Below are positions 38,711-48,203 of a stretch of 64,000 bases of DNA, one piece after another. The notes below the pieces were generated by a model. The model saw only the letters and a list, made by a program, of their open reading frames with translations, had not been told where the DNA came from and did not search any database. Origin of the DNA: Osedax fenrisi (taxonomy: Eukaryota; Annelida; Polychaeta; Sabellida; Siboglinidae). Position 1 is the first letter of the stretch; each line of letters opens with the position of its first letter. The stretch spans positions 86,369,728-86,433,727 of the forward strand of contig OZ025241.1 in the NCBI GenBank assembly GCA_964019155.1. The letters are read 5' to 3'. A program made the translations under genes and the position numbers.

Positions 38711-38790
38711 GTGCAATAGGGTTAATATGGTAATGTTGTGCAATAGGGTTAATATGGTAATGTTGTGCAATTGTGGCATCTATGTGTATC
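38711..38790 (+). repeat. 27-bp tandem repeat, 2-3 copies
   Basis: gtgcaatagggttaatatgg recurs at 38711 and 38738, with a partial third at 38765. The unit is a multiple of three so the frame repeats NRVNMVMLC. Confidence 0.9.
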
Positions 38791-38829
38791 AACATATATT
38801 CCTGGAGATTGATCAGTTAATATTCATGT

Positions 38830-39075
38830 TACCTGTTACCTACTCGATGACCCCGGGTGGTCTTATGGGGCGCCGAAGTTGATTTAGAAATAACTTCTCG
38901 TCATCTGCTTCTGTCGCCTGTCAACATTAATAATTTGGAATCACTCGAGTGTGTCTATTCTGCTGGGTTATTCTCCCACCGTTAACGCTGATCACCATGA
39001 TTGCGAACCCCTAGGGGTACAGTAAGAGCTCCTACTGTACCCAGTTAATGTTCACGCTCGAATAGGTATTGCAAT
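38830..39075 (+). repeat. GC-richer block, probable interspersed repeat, with hairpin
   Basis: Contains gatgaccccgggtggtctta and gggcgccgaagttga, which look like a repeat-element leader, and a 10-bp perfect hairpin gggtacagta / tactgtaccc with 8-nt loop (39015-39042). No frame. Class unknown. Confidence 0.4.
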
Positions 39076-39109
39076 AAGTCTAGAAATCATTTAACACCAG
39101 TTGGAAATA

Positions 39110-39348
39110 TAAAGATGGTATCCTACTACAAGTATTTCCGGCATCTTGCCGGCAATATTGTAACTTTAAATTGTTGTCTATCAAGTTAACTACAATTGTA
39201 GTTGGTTATCCCCTTACTTCTCGGAAACTTACCTGATGTATAGTAACTTTATAGGGGGTGTCCTATTACAACTTGATAGAAAATCGTTTTTAAGTTACAA
39301 TATTTCCGGCAAGTTGCAGTAAATACATGTAGTGGGATACCCACTTTA
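39110..39348. mobile_element. Fold-back element (239 bp) with ~100-bp arms
   Basis: taaagatggtatcctactac at the left end matches the reverse complement of the right end taaagtgggtatcccactac. The match continues through tatttccggca..ttgccgg, aatattgtaactt and tctatcaagtt. An inner pair actacaattgtagt marks the centre. It is a diverged palindromic MITE, probably TA-flanked. Confidence 0.75.
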
Positions 39349-39740
39349 CAGAGACAAACTAATATTCAGTAGTGAAAAGTTAGAATGAGAAATTACACAT
39401 AGGCAACGCGCGTACTCTATATATCAATTAAATTAACAATAGTGAAGTATATTAAAGGACACAATAAAGTTCATAGTAATACATCATTACATAAATACAT
39501 ATTCGGAATATTTATTTATGAATTTAAATTTTAAATAAATCCGTTTATTGATATTAGAATATTGATAATTTAATCGAAATTTTTAATAATGCGTTACGGA
39601 TTAATAATGCATAGAAGATACTAAAAGTAGTAACATTCGATGTTCACTACATTCGGCCTAAGCCTAACCGCGTGCCTGGTTTCGTTATTGGTCACGCCCA
39701 CTATGTGCCAGGTTTATATAGACATCCTATAGGTATGATA

Positions 39741-39862
39741 TATCACAGCCACACATTCACACACACACACACAGTAACACACACCATCACTATCACAGCC
39801 ACACATTCACACACACACACACACACACAGTAACACACACCATCACTATCACAGCCACACGC
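39741..39862 (+). repeat. Duplicated (CA)n-containing unit
   Basis: tatcacagccacacattcac, (CA)n, cagtaacacacaccatcac occurs twice (39741 and 39791) and a third start occurs at 39847. Unit about 50-56 bases depending on CA length. Confidence 0.85.
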
Positions 39863-39914
39863 ATACTCATACGCGTATACTAGTATTCTCCATTAAACAT
39901 GGCACAAGTTAACG

Positions 39915-40005
39915 TATACAATGTATACCTTACTAATGTATACAGTACCAATGTATACAGTACCAATGTATACCTTACCAATGTATACATTAATAAGTAT
40001 AGCTA
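39915..40005 (+). repeat. Short tandem of ccaatgtatac units
   Basis: aatgtatac(a/c) followed by gtac or cttac recurs about six times with a ~16-base spacing. 40010-40645 after it holds an (ATT)n run at 40165-40193 and no gene. Confidence 0.8.
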
Positions 40006-40646
40006 GTATCATGGCGTTTATTGCATTAACTACGTAAGATAGACACACTAAGTATGTATTATTTCATTATTATTTGTTTCGTTGTATTTATTTTAATGTA
40101 TTTAGTAAATAATACTTATTTATTGAATAAATAATAGCGGATATAAATATGATACAAAATTAATATTATTATTATTATTATTATTATTATTATCAAATTT
40201 AGGTTTTACACCAGTGGAATTTAAAAGCAGAGCTTATCGAGATAATTACCTTTTATTTATATATATTTATATAAATTAGCCATATATGTCACTGTAATAT
40301 ATTACAATGTATCATTATGTATGCATCTCATTTATCATGTGACTTACTTAGTCCCAGTTTAGCTTTGATCTTAGATATATGAGTAAACACGATAATATTA
40401 ACCCTATTGTTATATATCATTGTACTATTATAATTCATATAAGTTATCTTTTTATCTATATTAATACAACTCGCTATACAATACACTCAAGCCTAGTATA
40501 CAGCATACACCTATGTATTCATGTAAGCCGTCACGCATGACCACTCCTCCATACGTAGACACATGGCTATATATAGCGGCCAATCTCCACGCCTACAATG
40601 TACGTCGTATGATGTATAATGTTCATACTAAACCAATAACATCAAC

Positions 40647-41296
40647 TTAAGGGGATCCCGCACATAACACGCAATTTGCCAATTTCGTGTATAAATAGAT
40701 AGGAAAAACATACATCCACTAAAAAATATAGAACTGATATTCTATTCATTCAATTGACCTACTTTTTTTGTAATGTATTCATAACATATACATGCATAGG
40801 AAAATAGAAAGTTATTTTTAATATTATTATTTATTATATTATATATATCTAAATTAAAAATTATCGATACTAAAATGATGGTATTTCTATAGAAATTATC
40901 ATTTTATACAATGAATTCTATACATTTTATAAAGTATCTCTCTATGTTACTATTCACATAATTAAATTCTATATAAAGCAATATAAATTAATATTATACT
41001 TATAATAGTTTTTATGTTCTATATTTTTGAATGCACATACCTATTGTATTCTGAGAGTGTTGTCTGAACAGTGTTTGAAGTTTGACAGCATAAAAATGTA
41101 ATATTGAATAGTATATAATAGCAATATATCTTATCGTTAAAAACACATTTTTATACAATTTCTAGACTGAATTCATATCTATTTTTTTTACAGATAATAA
41201 AAAACACTACATTTTTATATATATTAGTATTATTAAATAAAAATAAATATAAAAAAAATAAATTATCATCACTTTAAATATGCGGGATCCCCTAAA
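40647..41296. mobile_element. TTAA-type DNA element, short family member (650 bp)
   Basis: TTAA (40647-40650) then GGGGATCCCGCACATAACAC; the other end is tgcgggatcccc followed by TAAA (41293-41296), a one-base-changed duplication. The left part is the reverse complement of 1-252, and both ends match the 37319-38501 element. Non-coding. Kolobok/T2-like by TTAA-GGG style; inference. Confidence 0.85.
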
Positions 41297-41362
41297 GTTA
41301 AAAGCTTAAACTATTACCTATACATAATCACTATCTAAATACATCTCATAGTCTTTTTATCA

Positions 41363-41398
<36 letters not shown>

Positions 41399-41400
41399 CT

Positions 41401-41705
41401 GCCTGTGTGGCTCAGTGGCTAAGGCATCAGACACATAAGCAGTAGGACGCGGGTTCGACCCTCGTACAGACCATTAATTAATTTTATAAAATGGGTCTTA
41501 AAATATTATTTAGAAGTGATCTTATATAATTGTGTATACATAAATGATCGGCTCTCGTTAAAACCATTGATGCCTTAACATGAGAGCGGCTTCGAAGGTA
41601 CATTAGAGCCATATATGGTTATAAGTGAAAACATCATCTAAGTTCCTGGATGGGATGATGGGACTCCACCAAATAAAAATAACAATAACAATAACAATAT
41701 ATATT
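41401..41705 (+). mobile_element. tRNA-derived SINE, full-length copy
   Basis: Head is tRNA-like: gcctgtgtggctcagtggct (A-box) and gggttcgaccc (B-box) 27 bases later, with a partly pairing acceptor stem. The body and an (AATAAC)n tail follow. The same body recurs at 28480, 29411 and the split copy at 32148/35202. Internal pol III promoter boxes are intact. It ends about 20 bases before the splice acceptor of the LRR exon. Confidence 0.88.
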
Positions 41706-41724
41706 CACTCGCCTATTAAAATAG

Positions 41725-43308
41725 AGCGACAATGACCCCTCGGTGTTGAACGTGACGTCACACTGGCATTACGAAACTAAAGTCACCACCGGAAGTACGT
41801 ACAATGTAACCACCTACAGAGAGGACGCCGCCAATCTAACCAGGGCAGACGTAATCGACAGACTAGCGACCATTGCCGACATCCTATTAGCGACAGTTTC
41901 CAACAGCCAATCAGCGAACGTCGCCGACAGCCAATCATCCGAGACGACCGTTCACTACGAGATCATGTTAAACGGTTCTAGGAGCGTAGTGACCACGCGC
42001 AGAACCCAGGTAGTCACTAAGAGGTCCGATACGTTCGATGTCGCATGGCAATGGCAAAACTCTACCGCCTATCAGTATTTGACCGAGACAATTAAACATG
42101 GTGCCGGTAAAGGTACCGTGGATCCAGTGTACGTGATGACCCCGACCGGTGAGTCATACATTTCCACCACGAACGCAACCATGCTCTCCGATGGAGTGAA
42201 ATACGCGGCTAAATTAGAGTGGGACGATAGTCTTACGTGGACCGATAATCTAGTGAGGGTGGCGAACCTATCGAGGGGCGGGGGTGACTACCTCGAAACT
42301 CACGACGACGGTCACGTGTACGGGGTACGTCGGGCGAGGGGTGACTTCGATATAGCCCCAAACACGTCGGTATACGATATCGTCACCCTACTAGCAGTTG
42401 CGTGCAACTCGACGATATTGTACGAGCCGGTGGATACGCACGCAATTATACACGACCGTGTACGCGCGCACGACGTCACGCTTCGATGGCCCCAACTCAC
42501 GCATCTCGTCGACTACAACCATATAAAACGACTACACCTCTACTCTAATACAGTGAACTACACGCTGCAACTTAGTCGGCGCATAGGTCGAACGCTGATA
42601 TATCTTAAGGTGGGTGACAAAATAAAGAGGCTATTTGCGAATAGGTTCGTTAACCTGGCCCGGTTGCGGATTCTACGGCTGGAGAATAACGAAATCGGGA
42701 GTCTTGACAGAGGCGTTTTCCGCGGCTTGACGAGTTTACGGGTTCTGTTTCTAGCTCGCAATCACATCGAGAAACTTCACCGCGCGTTCGAGCACCTGAT
42801 CCAACTCAGAACTCTACACTTGCAATCGAACAGACTGTTCAACCTGAACCGAACTACTTTCCTAGGTCTCGCGATGCTGTCGCGCTTAAACATTTCGCGT
42901 AGCGCGGTGATCGCAATCGAACGGGGTACGTTCGACCCCCTCATCAGGTTACGCAGTCTAGACCTGCGCCTCAACACCATCGTCGGGTTCAGCGAGTCGG
43001 TATTCTCGAAGGTGGTCAAGCGATTACTGTACTTGAACATGGCGGTCAACAACGTAGGTTGCGACTGCTCGGTGGCCTGGTTAAAGAAGTTGTCCGGTCG
43101 CACTCGTAAGATGGTCATAGAACGGAAGTACTCCTACTACGACCAGAGTCAGAGCGATTACGTATCGTCGTCGTTCATGTGTCAACATCCGGTCACCGAT
43201 AAGAAGATGTGGGTTCAGTGCGCGCTCACGCATATGAAGGTCGACTGTTCGGATAAGGACACTCGCGTATTTCAGAAATGTCACGACGTGAATACGGTCA
43301 TAAGTTAG
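41725..43308 (+). CDS. Secreted leucine-rich-repeat glycoprotein, terminal exon
   Basis: Open frame of about 527 codons, far higher in GC than its surroundings. An in-frame TAG at 41722-41724 is part of an acceptor-like tattaaaatag, so I start the exon at 41725 rather than at an ATG; an upstream exon with the signal peptide is expected. Roughly the first 250 residues form an unrecognised domain rich in N-glycosylation sites (NVT, NLT, NGS, NST, NAT, NLS, NTS). Then come six or so 24-residue LRRs (LARLRILRLENNEIGSLDRG, LTSLRVLFLARNHIEKL, LRTLHLQSNRLFNLNRTTF). A cysteine-capped LRR C-terminal domain follows (NNVGCDCSVAWLKKL ... FMCQ ... QCAL ... VDCS). No transmembrane segment follows; it ends VNTVIS. 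Likely an extracellular adhesion or recognition protein; the N-terminal domain may be lineage-specific. Confidence 0.85.
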   Translation, partial: SDNDPSVLNVTSHWHYETKVTTGSTYNVTTYREDAANLTRADVIDRLATIADILLATVSNSQSANVADSQSSETTVHYEIMLNGSRSVVTTRRTQVVTKRSDTFDVAWQWQNSTAYQYLTETIKHGAGKGTVDPVYVMTPTGESYISTTNATMLSDGVKYAAKLEWDDSLTWTDNLVRVANLSRGGGDYLETHDDGHVYGVRRARGDFDIAPNTSVYDIVTLLAVACNSTILYEPVDTHAIIHDRVRAHDVTLRWPQLTHLVDYNHIKRLHLYSNTVNYTLQLSRRIGRTLIYLKVGDKIKRLFANRFVNLARLRILRLENNEIGSLDRGVFRGLTSLRVLFLARNHIEKLHRAFEHLIQLRTLHLQSNRLFNLNRTTFLGLAMLSRLNISRSAVIAIERGTFDPLIRLRSLDLRLNTIVGFSESVFSKVVKRLLYLNMAVNNVGCDCSVAWLKKLSGRTRKMVIERKYSYYDQSQSDYVSSSFMCQHPVTDKKMWVQCALTHMKVDCSDKDTRVFQKCHDVNTVIS

Positions 43309-43342
43309 TGACCGCCGCTTACGATTTTATTGTATAGTATGA

Positions 43343-43344
43343 TA

Positions 43345-43377
<33 letters not shown>

Positions 43378-43430
43378 GTAGTGGTGGTGGTGGCGGTGGT
43401 GGTGGTAGTGATGGTAGTTATGATGGTGTT
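43343..43430 (+). repeat. (GAT)n-(GGT)n trinucleotide repeat after the LRR stop codon
   Basis: About eleven GAT units then GGT-rich repeats, starting 35 bases after the stop, in the presumed 3' UTR. Confidence 0.92.
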
Positions 43431-43729
43431 GTTGTATTTAATGAATACAATTTATAATCTATATATATATATATATATATATGTTTAAAATATTATATTA
43501 TATATATATACTACTTATATTATTTTATTCATACATTTGCTAAAAACTTTAAATATTCATTAAAACTCAGCATGATTTTCCTCTAAACGTGTTTATCTCG
43601 AAAGCAACATCCGTAAACTGGAATAAACATTACATTGTAAAACCCATTCTAATTATTTCTTAATATTCTCTACATATCACAGGTTGTGCAACTCTAAAAT
43701 CGCCAAGGCAAAGTCCTCTGTTTATATTA

Positions 43730-43900
43730 GTTAATTAAAAACATCTATCCAATAGTGTTGCTTCATTCTCCTTTGATCTTCCCATACTCGTGGAACACTC
43801 TCCCCATCCATTCGTACTACACCATCAACTCCCAACTTCAAGAAACTACTGAAAACTTACCTATTTAATATGAAACATTAACTTAAAATATATATGGACG
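43730..43900 (+). pseudogene. CR1/L2-like LINE 3' relic
   Basis: PYSWNTLPIHSYYTINSQLQ ETTENLPI on the plus strand corresponds to the LWNxLPxxIRxxxSxxxFKxxLKTYLF C-terminus of these LINEs, with damage. A short 3'-UTR-like block (gccgattgctttataagcac) follows. 43431-43729 and 43901-44480 are otherwise AT-rich without genes. Confidence 0.4.
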
Positions 43901-44484
43901 GCCGATTGCTTTATAAGCACAGTTCGCAGTCCGAAAACGGAAAAATGTAAAATGTATGTATCGTAGCTTCTCTCCTCTCCGATAATTATTTATATCTCTC
44001 ATGTATCAAATACAAAAATAAATGATACTACCAATTTACTAATCATTTTACTAATAAAATATTACAAAATCTGTTCTTCTATTTCATTATACTAAATAAC
44101 TTTGATGAACGAATTCATATTATGAAACCAATACTGTGTTACTTTTCTGATTTCTCTAGTCCTTCTATTATCACAGTATATGACCTTGTTCCATCCTATT
44201 CTTGATATTCTGACATATATTCTATTCCCTACTATATATATATATCCATATATTCTTGTGTTACCACTCTTAACTTATTTTATTCTTCCAAATTAGTTCA
44301 AGCAATCTACTACTACCCCATTACTCAATATACCTTTACTTTATTGCCATCTAATCTCCAAATATCGCCTCATTTCACAATTTCTATTTAATGTTAGGCT
44401 ATCATACGATGGTTTACCCGCTAACTTAATAATCTAATGTCGGTCTGTATGCACGTGTACTGACAACTGTATGGCCACGTAAAT

Positions 44485-44538
44485 AGGTCATTAGGTCAGT
44501 AGGTTACTAGGTCACTACGTTGTGACCTAGTAACCTAC
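44485..44538. promoter_or_regulatory. AGGTCA half-site cluster and 17-bp hairpin
   Basis: AGGTCA at 44485-44490 and 44493-44498 form a perfect direct repeat with 2-nt spacing (DR2). A third AGGTCA is at 44509-44514 and an inverted TGACCT at 44523-44528. The last two lie in a perfect 17-bp inverted repeat (44499-44515 and 44522-44538) with a 6-nt loop. AGGTCA is the nuclear-receptor half-site; binding is inferred. Confidence 0.5.
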
Positions 44539-44739
44539 AACTAATAAGTACTATTATTAATTATATGATATGTGAACTCATTACTTTCTGAGTACTTTCA
44601 AGTTATTTCTTTAGTTATACTGAATGTATAGTGTTTTGTGCGCCGAACATAAACAGCGCCACTCACATAGGATGATATTTCGGACAAGTATATTGTTTAT
44701 AATGTAAATTCGTATCAAACTACGGTGTACAGTACTCGC

Positions 44740-44931
44740 GTACCCAGTTCTCCCGGTACACGTGTACCCAGTGTTCCCGGTACACGTGTACCCAGTGTTC
44801 CCGGTACACGAATACCCAGTGCTCCCGGTACACGAATACCCAGTGCTCCCGGTACACGCGTACCCAGTGTTCCCGGTACACGAGTACCCAGTGTTCCCGG
44901 TACACGTGTACCCAGTGTTCCAGGCACCCAG
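44740..44931. repeat. 24-bp minisatellite, 8 units
   Basis: Unit gtacccagtgttcccggtac plus acgN, repeated eight times with few variants. It contains the 14-bp palindrome ggtacacgtgtacc. Because 24 is divisible by three and the unit has no stops, several frames on both strands stay open (VPSVPGTR, TGNTGYTC). Coding is therefore not implied. Confidence 0.93.
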
Positions 44932-45159
44932 CTTAATACAATGTATACCTGTAATATATATATATACGATAGTATTCAGCGGTAGACAATATGTGTCCAA
45001 TAGGTATACATATACTATATACATGTAATCATTCATAATTGTAATGGATTATCTATATATCTATATATATTTATTAATGAATTGTATCAATACATTTAAT
45101 TTAATTTAATTTTAATATATTCGTATATGAATGTGTTCACTAACTTATAAACAATATTA

Positions 45160-45203
45160 ATATATATAAACACACACACACATACACACACATACACATC
45201 TAT

Positions 45204-45245
<42 letters not shown>
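45160..45245. repeat. (CA)n and (TA)n microsatellites
   Basis: acacacac at 45170-45196 and TA runs at 45203-45246, upstream of the membrane-protein gene. Confidence 0.92.
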
Positions 45246-45249
<4 letters not shown>

Positions 45250-45385
45250 GTTCACACCTATAATTATAATACGCCCCGAATACATATAAGAGATTCATAA
45301 ATATAACTATATGTTTCTCCCCACAATACATAACAGCCCACGCCTATACACTAACCTATGACCCCCCCCCCCCTGGCGTACAGAA

Positions 45386-45751
45386 ATGGTATCCAAAAAC
45401 ATATGGGGCGACAAAGACTGGTTGCTGTCTAGTAAGGCGTTGACGGGCTCTTTCGTCGCGTTCGGAGTGGCTATGCTAGCCTTCATCTACGTCTCCAACG
45501 TAATGGAGTATCGGCCGGCCGTCATCGAAGTCAATCAAGTGGACGAACTTCCCGCCGAGATGCTCAACCCTCTGATGGGAAACCCCACGATGATGTCGTT
45601 TAACCCCGCGACGGCCGAGGTGGGGGTGGCGGCAGGCGGGGCTAGTCAGGTGAAGTTCGTGGGGCAAGGGCTGGATCGATACAGTAGTCAGGTGATTACC
45701 TATCAGGCGGATGCTCGGGCTTCTTTTCAACGAATCAACCCGGTTAAATAG
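45386..45751 (+). CDS. Small single-pass membrane protein, unknown function
   Basis: 121 codons beginning with an ATG in good context (acagaaATGG). Just upstream is a C13 tract and gcgtacag, a strong acceptor-like signal, so the start lies at the beginning of an exon and a 5'-UTR exon probably exists. Residues 1-17 are polar (MVSKNIWGDKDWLLSSK). About 18-38 form one hydrophobic helix (LTGSFVAFGVAMLAFIYVSN). The rest is a mildly acidic to basic tail with MLNPLMGNPTMMSF, a GVAAGGAS linker and SSQVITYQADARASFQ. GC and codon use mark it as genuine coding sequence. An AATAAA lies about 40 bases after the stop. I recognise no family; topology is inferred. Confidence 0.75.
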   Translation: MVSKNIWGDKDWLLSSKALTGSFVAFGVAMLAFIYVSNVMEYRPAVIEVNQVDELPAEMLNPLMGNPTMMSFNPATAEVGVAAGGASQVKFVGQGLDRYSSQVITYQADARASFQRINPVK

Positions 45752-45789
45752 ACTTGGACACGCCGTACTGACACTCCCCTTTCTAGTCG

Positions 45790-45797
45790 ATAAATAA
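45790..45797 (+). terminator. Polyadenylation signal of the membrane-protein gene
   Basis: gataaataaac shortly after the TAG contains AATAAA, fitting 3' end formation for the upstream frame. Confidence 0.5.
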
Positions 45798-45799
45798 AC

Positions 45800-46545
45800 T
45801 ACGATAATAGACCTTACTTTATTAATTATTTAATTACTTCTCGGGTACCTAACGATATGCTATAAAGAAATGTATATATGCACTATTATCGCATATTCTT
45901 TATAATTAATATATGCCAAATATCTCCTATATAATAATAATAATAATAATAACAATGATAAGAATGTTATGTTGATACACAGGTTGATATAAAAGGCCTA
46001 TTTTTCTTATATAGATAACAACCTATCGTGTCAGTTTAGCTATAAAATATATATAAATATTTCCTAACAATGTTCGTATGTATACATATATAACTACCAA
46101 TATTTTGTGTGAGCCTTAATATATCCTTAATATATACCAATAGATGCCGTATTTAGTTACATCATAACTTTAATTATAGGTTAACTCTGTATATTTCTGC
46201 ATTTGGACCACCAATCATCAACGTATATCTCATATATATTGTTGATAATATGCATTACTAATTTACCCTTAACTTTATATAATAGTTTTTGTATCATATA
46301 TCTTATTTATTTTAGTTATTTATTTATAATAATTAAATAATGATGAAATAATATTTCAAAAAAATATATAACATTTTCTATTTTATTTTTGTATTTTAAT
46401 CAGGAAGTCAAATAATTTGTTATTAATTTATGTACATAGTTTATTTGGACTTACTTAAAATTAATGGTTATTATCTCTATAATCTGTAACTTCTACAATT
46501 ACTAATTATCCATCTAACAGTAATAACCTCATAATATAAACATAA
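45800..46545. other. AT-rich spacer, no gene seen
   Basis: Only low-complexity sequence with an (AAT)n run at 45932-45950. Confidence 0.55.
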
Positions 46546-46549
46546 TAAC

Positions 46550-46775
46550 ATATATATGTTAGATATCTAATATCCTCGAATGTTTACATTGTGCTATTAT
46601 ACCTTTAGTAGTTTGCCATTACAAGTCTATTATGCTATTAGTATTCTGCTATTCATTTTTTAAATATATTATGCTGCTATTCATAATTGCAGGATAATAT
46701 ACTTTTAAAATGAATAGGCTATTAGATATGCTATTATGTTGCTATTATGAGGCTATTACTTTTTGCTGGGTATCC
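46550..46775. repeat. GCTATTATG-type palindromic repeat, copy 2
   Basis: Repeats of tgctatta with their inverted counterparts, ending tttttgctgggtatcc. Related to 29850-30010. Confidence 0.5.
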
Positions 46776-47299
46776 AAGAATCACAATAATATTAACATCG
46801 TATCTGTATTTCTATAGAAGAATACTACATTCGCCTAAACACTGGGCTAATAATAATTAATGATTATTAATCATTAAAGATGTGTGATAAAGATCAATAG
46901 GGATTATAGGTAACTCATAATGAAACCTATAACTAATAATATGGGATATAATTACATCCTATATTATGAGTTATATAATACATTTTGTTCTGTAGAACAC
47001 ATCCATAACTCCCTGTACATTCGAAGATGCAACCTTTCAATTTTATCGTATATTTATTATCTTAATTATGTATAAACTCTTTTCAGATATTTAACATTAT
47101 AAACGTTTTTCTACTTACTTACCTATCATAATCCTTATTTCAATTAATAATAATATACAAAATACAAACACTTCCTAAATTTATATCTATTTTAAATTGA
47201 TTATTAGTAATATTACGTTATTATTTAGAATATATTCAATAACACATAATAATTATATTATATATCATAGAATACACGTATTCCCATATTGTAGAATAT

Positions 47300-47340
47300 T
47301 TGAATAGGTATACCTATTCATTGACTATAGTCAATGTAGT
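47300..47340. repeat. Adjacent palindromes
   Basis: gaataggtatacctattc is directly followed by attgactatagtcaat; both are perfect. 46776-47440 otherwise AT-rich. Confidence 0.8.
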
Positions 47341-47464
47341 GTTAACCGCATTAAAACATATAAATATTTATTAATTTTATAAATAAACTATGTTTTGTAT
47401 ATTATACCATCATTATAATTCAATAAATTATATATTTAATGTATACCTTACCTTACCGAATCGG

Positions 47465-48200
47465 GATAGTTTCCCGAGCACTTTCAACAATTTTCTTCCA
47501 CGTCATCCTGTCTTTCATAGCTGTCTTCAGTTCTTCAGTCGTCAGTCCCGTATCATCACATAGCTGTTTTACATAGGTTTTTCTGGGTCGTCCAATCGTA
47601 TATATACGAATAGCACGTTTCGCAGGCCAATGTTATCTAAGTGATGAAGAAATCGTAAAAGATGTGTTGTTGTGGACACCGAACCATGGTACAACAAAGA
47701 TACGTATACGTATTATACTTGTTAGTGGTGGAATATTTCCGTAAGGCGAATCTTTGTTGGATACTCTTTCCATGATATATTTAATATGGCTCTCAACATT
47801 CTTGTGTAAGTTCCATCGAGTTTTTTCTCATGTTTTTTAGTTAGGGTCCAAGCTTCAGAACCGTATAATAGAACAGATTCTACCACGGCTCTAAAGAAGT
47901 TCCTCTTTAAAGTTGTGCAGAGTGGTGATTTCCATATGGAACTTAACTTGTCTAGAGCTGCCCAGGATTTTGCTATTCTTATTTTTATTACCGGTCGATT
48001 CTATTTCGCTTCCAAGATAAATGAAATTATCGACATTTTTCAAGACTTCCCCATCTATAGATTTTACCATTTTATTTGAGTTTATGTTCATGTGTTGCGT
48101 CTTCTAAGACATTCAGTAGGTTTTCAGAATTTCTGCTAGAATCTGCAAATATTACAAGGTTGTCAGCATAATCTGCATCTGTTATCTTGATTGCTGGATA
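47465..48200 (-). pseudogene. RTE LINE RT C-terminal region, frameshifted
   Basis: Pieces in order on the minus strand: DADYADNLVIFADSSRN (48130-48190), a +1 shift, then MVKSIDGEVLKNVDNFIYLG SEIESTGN, FKEELLRAVVESVLLYGSEAW, GTYTRMLRAILNISW, and the tail GRPRKTYVKQLCDDTG ending in SARETIPIR and a stop near 47458. This is the thumb/connector of RTE-type RTs. Several frame changes; non-functional. Confidence 0.78.
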
Positions 48201-48203
48201 TCT

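Noticed and set aside
38694..38882. Frame repeating NRVNMVMLC
   Set aside because: Produced by a 27-bp tandem repeat divisible by three; no other coding evidence.
41401..41473. Genuine tRNA gene
   Set aside because: A- and B-boxes are present, but the acceptor stem is imperfect, the cloverleaf arms are weak and the sequence continues into a body shared with other SINE copies.
42312..43284. Minus-strand frames opposite the LRR exon
   Set aside because: Codon shadows of a GC-rich real exon; they show no domain and have arginine-rich composition typical of antisense frames.
45476..45730. Minus-strand frame opposite the membrane protein
   Set aside because: Shadow frame; the plus strand has the start context, acceptor-like signal and polyadenylation signal.
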